Assembly: GCA_003512825.1 (NCBI GenBank)
Contig: DOOI01000022.1
Span: 1-5,520 of the forward strand
DNA length: 5,520 bases
DNA from: Paracoccaceae bacterium
GTDB taxonomy: Bacteria > Pseudomonadota > Alphaproteobacteria > Rhodobacterales > Rhodobacteraceae
Reading direction: 5' to 3'
Of the stretch, positions 1 to 4,383 are shown one piece after another. Position 1 is the first letter of the stretch; every line of letters begins with the position of its first letter. Position numbers and translations under genes: made by a program. A model generated the notes under the pieces. That model ran no database searches. It saw only the letters and a program-made list of their open reading frames with translations, and was not told where the DNA came from.

Positions 1-1
1 G

Positions 2-634
2 TTAGCCCGCGATGCGGCTCTGTCTCATGACCGGGTTGCTGCGGAAAACTTCCAGCAACATGCCGAGCACTATCTGCGGATGTTGGCGGAGGCGCAAAAG
101 GAAGCGGATCGGCACCGCGAAGAGCAGGACCGGATCAACCGGGACCGCCAAGCAGAGCGTGACCGTGACCGTGAGCGGGACCGCGAACGTGCGGCACGCC
201 AAGAGCGCGAGAGCGGCGGCGCGCCGCAAGATCGCGAGAATGGCAGCCAGCAGCAAGGTGGCCAGCAGCAGGGCGGCCAGCATCAAGGTGGTCAGCAGCA
301 AGGTGGTCAGCCGCAAGGTGGTCAACAAAACTACCGTGACCGGGAGAGAGATCGCGATCGCAACCGCAATCGCGACCATGAAACCGATCTGGCAGATGCC
401 CCTCAGCCTGACGTGGTTGATCCGCGCGGCGTGAGTGGAGAGGAAAGCATTTTGGTGGAGACACCAGAGAGCCGACCGCTACAGGAAAAGCCTGCGCCCA
501 TCGCCTCAAATGACGGGCAAGCCGCAGAAAAGCCTAAAGCACCGCGTTCGCGGGGACCCCGTAAGCCCAAGGCAGAAAAGCCCGCAAGCGACGTGGTTGT
601 ATCCGAGCCGCCTGCGTCTGACGCGGCTGAATAA
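2..634 (+). CDS. DUF4167 domain protein, 3' part (5' end outside window)
   Basis: The frame is open from base 2 and encodes the last 210 residues of the protein, ending at TAA 632-634. Visible residues 1-26 include AENFQQHAEHYLR, which matches the end of the DUF4167 domain, an alphaproteobacterial N-terminal domain of unknown function; the earlier part of the domain lies outside the window. After it comes a long, probably disordered tail. It has an Arg/Asp/Glu-rich stretch (about residues 40-72), five QQQGG-type pentads (residues 83-107), a second RDRERDRDRNRNRD stretch (about 111-124), an acidic and proline-bearing linker, and a Lys/Pro/Arg-rich patch (KPKAPRSRGPRKPKAEK, from residue 157). 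The ATG at base 80 is internal, because the homology continues upstream of it. The mixed-charge tail and basic patch suggest nucleic-acid or ribosome contact, but this is inference. The gene ends at a strong terminator. No function can be assigned with confidence. Confidence 0.85.
   Translation, partial: LARDAALSHDRVAAENFQQHAEHYLRMLAEAQKEADRHREEQDRINRDRQAERDRDRERDRERAARQERESGGAPQDRENGSQQQGGQQQGGQHQGGQQQGGQPQGGQQNYRDRERDRDRNRNRDHETDLADAPQPDVVDPRGVSGEESILVETPESRPLQEKPAPIASNDGQAAEKPKAPRSRGPRKPKAEKPASDVVVSEPPASDAAE
248..322 (+). repeat. Five tandem 15-bp units encoding QQQGG-type pentads
   Basis: Five consecutive 15-base units lie in frame in the DUF4167 gene: 248-262, 263-277, 278-292, 293-307 and 308-322, followed by a partial unit CAACAA. 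They encode QQQGG, QQQGG, QHQGG, QQQGG and QPQGG. The differences are mostly single-base changes (CAG/CAT/CCG; GGT/GGC). This pattern fits expansion by replication slippage followed by drift. The unit length keeps the frame, so copy-number change would lengthen or shorten the disordered tail without breaking the gene. Confidence 0.9.
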
Positions 635-658
635 CCCAAAGATTTTGGAACAGTTTTG

Positions 659-690
659 AACCCCTGCATCTGAAAAGATGTGGGGGTTTT
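659..690 (+). terminator. Intrinsic terminator after the DUF4167 gene
   Basis: A 13-bp stem pairs 659-671 (AACCCCTGCATCT) with 676-688 (AGATGTGGGGGTT), with two G-T wobbles in the middle and a GAAA loop at 672-675. The 3' arm runs into TTTT (687-690), with a further TTT soon after. It begins 24 bases past the stop of the DUF4167 gene. The stem and short T tract fit a rho-independent terminator on the + strand. A 5' A-tract equivalent is nearly absent, so it probably works in one direction. Its position implies that the downstream rhodanese gene needs its own promoter. Confidence 0.85.
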
Positions 691-755
691 GCTTTGGTTG
701 CATTCGCGCAGCACTCGGCGCAGTCTGGGCGAAACGGCAGGTGGGAGAGCAAAAG
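691..755 (+). promoter_or_regulatory. Short leader of the rhodanese gene with ribosome binding site
   Basis: These 65 bases lie between the terminator and the rhodanese start. A purine-rich GGGAGAG at 743-749 lies 6 bases before the ATG at 756 and is the likely ribosome binding site. It decides this start over the in-frame ATG at 678, which lies inside the terminator hairpin. The stretch should also hold the gene's promoter. The only candidate I see is weak (TTGCAT at about 699 with no good -10 partner), so I do not call a specific promoter. Confidence 0.55.
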
Positions 756-1148
756 ATGGCGTTAGGTTACAAGGACTTGTTGGCACGCGCGGATCAAGCG
801 GTGGCCTCTGTGGAGAGTGACGTTGCACAGAGCACACGTGCGCGGGACGATGTGATATTTGTCGATATTCGCGACCCCAGAGAATTGGAGCGCGAGGGAA
901 TGATCCCCGGCGCGAAACATGCTCCACGCGGTATGTTGGAGTTTTGGATTGATCCAGACAGCCCCTATCACAAGCCTTGGTTGGCCGAAGGCAAAACCTA
1001 TGTGTTTTATTGTGCTTCGGGGTGGCGCTCGCTTTTGGCAGCAGAGATTGCACAAGAGATGGGTTTGAAGGCAATGAGCCTTCGGGGTGGGTTTTCAGGC
1101 TGGAAGGCTGCGGGGCGCGAGGTTGAAGAGCGCAAGCCTGCCTCGTAA
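756..1148 (+). CDS. Single-domain rhodanese-like sulfurtransferase
   Basis: The product is 130 residues, typical of a stand-alone rhodanese domain. Residues 33-41 (VIFVDIRDP) form the CH2A-like strand and turn, with the 'D-R-[DE]' signature. EGMIPGAKHAPRG (47-59) is the usual 'G-H-I-P-G-A' segment. The active-site loop is CASGWRS, with the catalytic cysteine at Cys86. LRGGFSGWKAAG (109-120) is the conserved C-terminal signature. No signal peptide or membrane segment is visible, so it should be cytoplasmic. Rhodaneses carry sulfane sulfur on this cysteine as a persulfide, and the donor and acceptor cannot be told from sequence. The start at 756 has a GGGAGAG ribosome site and matches the domain length. 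The gene lies alone behind a terminator and converges on rsmA with 10 bases between stops. Confidence 0.92.
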   Translation: MALGYKDLLARADQAVASVESDVAQSTRARDDVIFVDIRDPRELEREGMIPGAKHAPRGMLEFWIDPDSPYHKPWLAEGKTYVFYCASGWRSLLAAEIAQEMGLKAMSLRGGFSGWKAAGREVEERKPAS

Positions 1149-1160
1149 GGCGCAGCGCCT
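1148..1160. terminator. Possible minimal hairpin between the convergent genes
   Basis: The 13-base interrupted palindrome AGGCGC-A-GCGCCT fills the gap between the stop codons of the rhodanese gene (1146-1148) and rsmA (1159-1161). It folds as a 5-bp GC-rich stem with a 3-base loop. On the + strand it is followed by ATTT; on the - strand no T tract follows. It could be a weak shared terminator, but the stem is short and chance is possible. Confidence 0.3.
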
Positions 1161-2001
1161 ATTTGGCGGCCACAAGACGGGCCAGCGCGCAAAACCGTTC
1201 GAGATCGACGGTTTCTGCCCGGTCTGTGGGTTTGATCCCGGCAGCGATAAGCTTGTCTTCAATCTCGGGCACGAGCCCCTTTAAGGCGGCGCGTAGCATC
1301 TTGCGACGCTGATTGAATGCCATGGCAACAACACGTTCGAGAACCTTTGGATCGGCGGCAAAACGCGGTGATTCCAATGCTTTGAGATGCACAACGGCGC
1401 TGTGGACCTTGGGGGGCGGGGTGAAGGCTTCGGGGGGGAGTGTGAGCACGATGCGGGCGTCGCAGCGCCATTGGGCGAGGAGCGCAAGGCGGCCATAGGC
1501 TTTGTCTCCGGGGCGGGCCGTGATGCGCTCGGCGACTTCCTTTTGGAACATCAGGGTCAGGCTATCCCATACGGGTGGCCATTGAGCAGGGGTGAGCCAG
1601 CGGATCAAGAGCTCGGTGCCGACATTATAGGGAAGGTTCGCCACCACTTTGATCGGCGGTGTGAGATGCGCCAGCGGATCGACGTCGAGCGCATCTGCGT
1701 TGAGGGTCGTCAAGCGGCCGGGATAGGCGGCGCTGATCTTGGCCAAGGCGGGCAGGCAGCGAGAATCTTTTTCGATGGCAAGGACGTGTCGCGCGCCTTC
1801 GGCCAAGAGGCCACGCGTCAGACCACCCGGACCGGGGCCGACTTCGAGCACGTCTGCGCCTGACAAATCCCCCGCTGCACGGGCGATGCGCGCCGTGAGA
1901 TTGAGGTCGAGCAGGAAGTTTTGCCCCAAAGCTTTTTTCGGCGCGATGCCATGGGCTTCGATGACGTCTTTCAGGGGGGGGAGGGAATCGATGCGGCTCA
2001 T
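1159..2001 (-). CDS. rsmA: 16S rRNA (adenine1518-N6/adenine1519-N6)-dimethyltransferase RsmA (KsgA)
   Basis: RsmA uses S-adenosylmethionine to dimethylate two adjacent adenines in helix 45 of 16S rRNA during late 30S assembly. The 280-residue product is close to the 273 of E. coli. Visible motifs, in order, are: LGQNFL (25-30); SAM-binding motif [11 protein letters not shown] (53-62); the acidic residue Glu77 after AI; NADALD (101-106); the catalytic motif NLPYN (122-126); FQKEVAERI (152-160); [10 protein letters not shown] (195-204); and the C-terminal [12 protein letters not shown] (229-240). I chose the start at 2001 ([10 protein letters not shown]) because homology begins there. The frame stays open to an ATG at 2127, but those 42 residues look like non-family sequence and cover repeated DNA. 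No good ribosome site precedes 2001. A run of eight C residues lies in codons 7-10. The gene is last in the block, 168 bases after pdxA. Confidence 0.95.
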   Translation of the reverse strand: MSRIDSLPPLKDVIEAHGIAPKKALGQNFLLDLNLTARIARAAGDLSGADVLEVGPGPGGLTRGLLAEGARHVLAIEKDSRCLPALAKISAAYPGRLTTLNADALDVDPLAHLTPPIKVVANLPYNVGTELLIRWLTPAQWPPVWDSLTLMFQKEVAERITARPGDKAYGRLALLAQWRCDARIVLTLPPEAFTPPPKVHSAVVHLKALESPRFAADPKVLERVVAMAFNQRRKMLRAALKGLVPEIEDKLIAAGIKPTDRAETVDLERFCALARLVAAK

Positions 2002-2039
2002 GGTTCTTGATGGCCGGAAAGGACCGCAGGGAGCAAGGA

Positions 2040-2064
2040 TTAACCGAGCGTTCCGAATGGTTAA
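2040..2064. promoter_or_regulatory. Interrupted inverted repeat TTAACC-N13-GGTTAA upstream of rsmA
   Basis: TTAACC at 2040-2045 and GGTTAA at 2059-2064 form a perfect 6-bp inverted repeat around a 13-base spacer, 39 to 63 bases upstream of the rsmA start. Each arm is a TTAA half-site followed by CC, like half of the alphaproteobacterial CtrA site (TTAA-N7-TTAA). At the N7 distance each arm meets only TTCC or GAAC, so neither is a full site. It could be an operator for a dimeric regulator, or two degenerate CtrA half-sites. A GAATC (GANTC, the CcrM methylation motif) lies nearby at 2085-2089. Confidence 0.35.
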
Positions 2065-2089
2065 CGCGGCGACGTGGCCAAAACGAATC

Positions 2090-2122
2090 GTCTGGTTTGC
2101 GTCTGGCTGGTGTCTGGCTTGC
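2090..2122 (-). repeat. Three tandem 11-bp units (GCAANCCAGAC) upstream of rsmA
   Basis: Read on the - strand, three head-to-tail 11-base units are GCAAGCCAGAC (2122-2112), ACCAGCCAGAC (2111-2101) and GCAAACCAGAC (2100-2090). CCAGAC is identical in all three. Units 1 and 3 differ at one base. The 11-base period is about one helical turn and is not a multiple of three, which argues against a coding origin. Direct repeats spaced 11 bp are the usual form of sites for OmpR/PhoB-family response regulators. The block is 89 to 121 bases upstream of the rsmA start and has the same orientation as that gene. Confidence 0.6.
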
Positions 2123-2153
2123 GTCATGACGTGGAGCGTGAAGCGAAACAGTT

Positions 2154-2170
2154 AATGCGCGTTTCGCATT
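2154..2170 (-). other. Small hairpin directly after pdxA
   Basis: AATGCG (2154-2159) and CGCATT (2165-2170) form a perfect 6-bp inverted repeat with a 5-base loop, touching the pdxA stop codon (2170-2172). On the - strand it is followed by AACTGTTT, a poor T tract. It may slow or end some transcripts after pdxA or protect a 3' end. It is too weak to call a terminator. Confidence 0.3.
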
Positions 2171-3147
2171 CAGGCTCGATATGCGGACATTTGCGCCGCC
2201 ATCTGCAAGGCATTGAGCGTGGAGGTCTCATCGGCGCGGCCTGTGCCGGCGATGTCGAATGCAGTGCCGTGATCGGGCGAGGTGCGGCGAAACGGCAGGC
2301 CCAGCGTGACATTGACGCCGCCTGCGAAATCGATGGTCTTGATCGGGATCAGGGCTTGGTCGTGATACATGCAGATCGCGGCATCATAACGTGCGCGCGC
2401 TGCGGGGTGGAACATCGTGTCGGCTGGCAGCGGCCCGGTGATGTTCATGCCAGTGGCGGCGAGCTTGGCGATCAAGGGCACGATGAAGGAGAGTTCTTCG
2501 GTGCCGATAGCGCCCCCTTCGCCCGCGTGCGGGTTGAGGCCAGCGATAGCAAGGCGGGGGGCGCTGATACCAAAGTCGCGGATCAACGCGGCATGGGTCA
2601 GGGTGATCGTGGTTGTCAGCAGTTCTGGTGTGAGGGCGCGGGGCACCTCGGCCAGGGGAATGTGGATGGTCGTGGGCACGACCCGCAGATCGGCGCAAGC
2701 GAGCATCATCACCACGTCGCGTTGGCCTGCGAGATGGGCGAGATATTCGGTATGACCGGGAAACGCGAAGCCTGCGCCGTCTTTGAGTGCTTTTTTGTGG
2801 ATGGGCAGCGTGCAGAGCGCGGAGGCGGCGCCGGATTGGGTCAGCGCAACGGCACGGGCGATGACGGCGATGATCTGGGCCGCATGGGCGGGCTGCGGGA
2901 GGCCGGGCACGCGGGCACCGTCAAACGGGTGGTCGAGCACGGGTAAACCATGGGGCAGCGCAGCGGCGGCCTCGGTTGGGTGTGCAATCACGCGGTGCGG
3001 TGTGCCTGCGGGCAGATGGCGTGGGTCGCCGATAAGGAAGAACGGTGGGCATTCCGCCCGACGATGCCAGAGCTTGGCGGCAATCTCGACGCCAACCCCT
3101 GCGGGCTCGCCACAGGTGAGTGCAATTGGGGCTGGGCCTTGGCTCAT
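2170..3147 (-). CDS. pdxA: 4-hydroxythreonine-4-phosphate dehydrogenase PdxA
   Basis: PdxA oxidises 4-phosphohydroxy-L-threonine with NAD; the product decarboxylates and enters pyridoxine 5'-phosphate synthesis in the DXP-dependent vitamin B6 pathway. The 325-residue product compares with 329 in E. coli, and a constant offset of 4 aligns the key residues. Metal ligands are His162 (TIHIPL), His207 (NPHAGEGG) and His262 (YHDQALIPIK). Substrate contacts His132-Thr133 lie in GHTEYL. Lys270, Asn279 and Arg288 match E. coli Lys274, Asn283 and Arg292. The start MSQGPAPIALTCGEPAGVG is typical, and GEPAGVG is the N-terminal signature. The enzyme should be a cytoplasmic dimer with a metal bound between subunits. 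Its ATG overlaps the surA TGA by 4 bases (ATGA, 3144-3147), so translation probably depends on surA translation. All expected residues are present. Confidence 0.96.
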   Translation of the reverse strand: MSQGPAPIALTCGEPAGVGVEIAAKLWHRRAECPPFFLIGDPRHLPAGTPHRVIAHPTEAAAALPHGLPVLDHPFDGARVPGLPQPAHAAQIIAVIARAVALTQSGAASALCTLPIHKKALKDGAGFAFPGHTEYLAHLAGQRDVVMMLACADLRVVPTTIHIPLAEVPRALTPELLTTTITLTHAALIRDFGISAPRLAIAGLNPHAGEGGAIGTEELSFIVPLIAKLAATGMNITGPLPADTMFHPAARARYDAAICMYHDQALIPIKTIDFAGGVNVTLGLPFRRTSPDHGTAFDIAGTGRADETSTLNALQMAAQMSAYRA

Positions 3148-4364
3148 TTCTCGATGATGCGTGCGTCGGCCCGAAGTTCGGCGAGATAGCCGTTGGACAG
3201 GCTTTCGAGGCGCTTGTTTTGCAATTGGGCGCGGATGCTTTCCCGCTCGGCATCTGCCGCAATTTCAAGCGTGCTGTCGCAGAGCATCAAAAAGACAAGG
3301 GTTTCGCCATTTGAGCGGGTGAGCGCGGTCGAGACTTCGTAGCGGTCCAGCTTGGCCAGTTCCAATGCGACGTCTTGGGGGATTTCACCGGGCTTTTTGG
3401 CACCGCGTTCGAGTTGCTCTTCGGGTTTGCCGATATTGATCCCGTAGAGGTCGTCGCAGGTGTCAACCTTGGCCTTGATCCGGGCCGCTTCGGCCAAACC
3501 ACTTTCGCTGCGCCCACCGGGAATATAGAGGGCGGCATATTCGATACTTGCGTATTCTGGCGCGGACACCCCTGTTTCTTCGATGCCACGCAATTGAAAG
3601 AGCGCGATGGCCCCTTCGAGCGGAATGGGCTCGGTCACTTGACCGGGCGCAAGGCCCAGAATTGCGGGGCGCAGCGCGGGGGGCAGATTTGTGATGGGCA
3701 TCCAATTCAGCCGACCGCCATTGCCTTGGGTTGCAGAGGCAGAGTAGCGACGTGCCGCAGAAGAGAAGGCTTCTGGAGAGGTGATCTGAACCAGTTCGGC
3801 AGCGCGGGCCTGAGCGGCAAGGGCCTCTTGCGGCGGGGCGGGCAAGATGATCTCGGACAAGAGAACCCGGACATCGGAGCCTGCTGTGGCGGATTGAATG
3901 GCCCGGTCAATGTCACGGTCACTGACTTGAACCTTGGGCGCAAAGCGGGCCTGGATCAGATTGCGCCAAGCAAGGCCTGCCTCCACGAAGGCACGGAAGC
4001 TTTCCGGAGCCACGCCGCCGCCACCGATTGCGCGCAGGAACTGCTCGGTGTCCATATTCACCCGACCTGCGAATTCGGCCATGCCGACTTCGACTTCATC
4101 GGGCGCAGGTTCAAAACCCAGCACTTGTGCTGCTTCTAGTTTCAGGCGCTCTTCGATCAACTGTTCGCGGGCAACCTTTGCAGGATCGCCGGGCGCGCGC
4201 AGCATGGTGAGCAATTTGGCGCGCTGGTCGATTTCGAAATTTGTGACGATCTTGTCGTTCACGATATATGCCGGGGAGAAGAGGCCTTGGGCCGTGGCCA
4301 GCCGGGGCACCAAGGCCAGAGCGGCAGTGGCGGCGATCAGCAGGGTGCGTACGGAGGGGCGCAT
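3144..4364 (-). CDS. surA: Periplasmic chaperone SurA, alphaproteobacterial form with parvulin-like domain
   Basis: SurA escorts unfolded outer-membrane proteins such as LptD through the periplasm. The 406-residue product (E. coli 428) starts with a signal peptide: MRPSVR, a hydrophobic core to about residue 20, then ATA|Q with likely cleavage after residue 25. The N-terminal chaperone region follows (VNDKIVTNFEIDQR, 35-48; EQLIEERLKLEAAQ, 67-80). A PPIC (parvulin) domain covers about 164-262, with NGGRLNWMPITNLP and GLAPGQVTEPI as its core. A second, strongly diverged parvulin-like region covers about 270-365. The helix ESIRAQLQNKRLESLSNGYLAELR then returns to the chaperone core. Histidines usual in active parvulins are replaced (Glu171, Ala254), so isomerase activity is doubtful. 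Two cysteines, 303 and 362, lie in the second region. Start 4364 is chosen for its signal peptide and AAGGGAG ribosome site; a longer frame to 4427 would put 21 polar residues before it. It lies 19 bases after lptD. Confidence 0.9.
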   Translation of the reverse strand: MRPSVRTLLIAATAALALVPRLATAQGLFSPAYIVNDKIVTNFEIDQRAKLLTMLRAPGDPAKVAREQLIEERLKLEAAQVLGFEPAPDEVEVGMAEFAGRVNMDTEQFLRAIGGGGVAPESFRAFVEAGLAWRNLIQARFAPKVQVSDRDIDRAIQSATAGSDVRVLLSEIILPAPPQEALAAQARAAELVQITSPEAFSSAARRYSASATQGNGGRLNWMPITNLPPALRPAILGLAPGQVTEPIPLEGAIALFQLRGIEETGVSAPEYASIEYAALYIPGGRSESGLAEAARIKAKVDTCDDLYGINIGKPEEQLERGAKKPGEIPQDVALELAKLDRYEVSTALTRSNGETLVFLMLCDSTLEIAADAERESIRAQLQNKRLESLSNGYLAELRADARIIEK

Positions 4365-4383
4365 GTCTGTCTCCCTTTCACAG
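4365..4383 (-). promoter_or_regulatory. lptD-surA spacer with strong ribosome binding site
   Basis: The 19-base gap carries AAGGGAG (4377-4371 on the - strand), 6 bases before the surA ATG. It is the best ribosome binding site on this strand and decides the surA start. There is no room for a separate promoter, so surA is expected to be transcribed with lptD. Confidence 0.75.

Noticed and set aside
248..322. CRISPR-like array
   Set aside because: The units are contiguous 15-bp in-frame codon repeats with no spacers.
678..755. Upstream ATG as the rhodanese start
   Set aside because: It lies inside the terminator hairpin, and the 26 extra residues do not look like rhodanese. The ATG at 756 has a ribosome binding site and fits domain length.
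403..1074. 223-residue open frame on the - strand
   Set aside because: It runs through the DUF4167 tail, the terminator and the rhodanese gene on the opposite strand. It has no family resemblance, and low-complexity shadow sequence explains it.
2002..2127. N-terminal 42-residue extension of RsmA
   Set aside because: The family N-terminus begins at 2001, the extension has no similarity I recognise, and it would cover the inverted repeat and 11-bp repeats.
2074..2946. 290-residue open frame on the + strand
   Set aside because: It lies antisense to pdxA, which has every expected metal and substrate residue. The composition is that of a reverse-complement shadow in GC-rich DNA, and I recognise no motif.
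3375..4139. 254-residue open frame on the + strand
   Set aside because: It is antisense to surA, with no recognisable domain and no ribosome site; the surA frame has a signal peptide and a parvulin domain.
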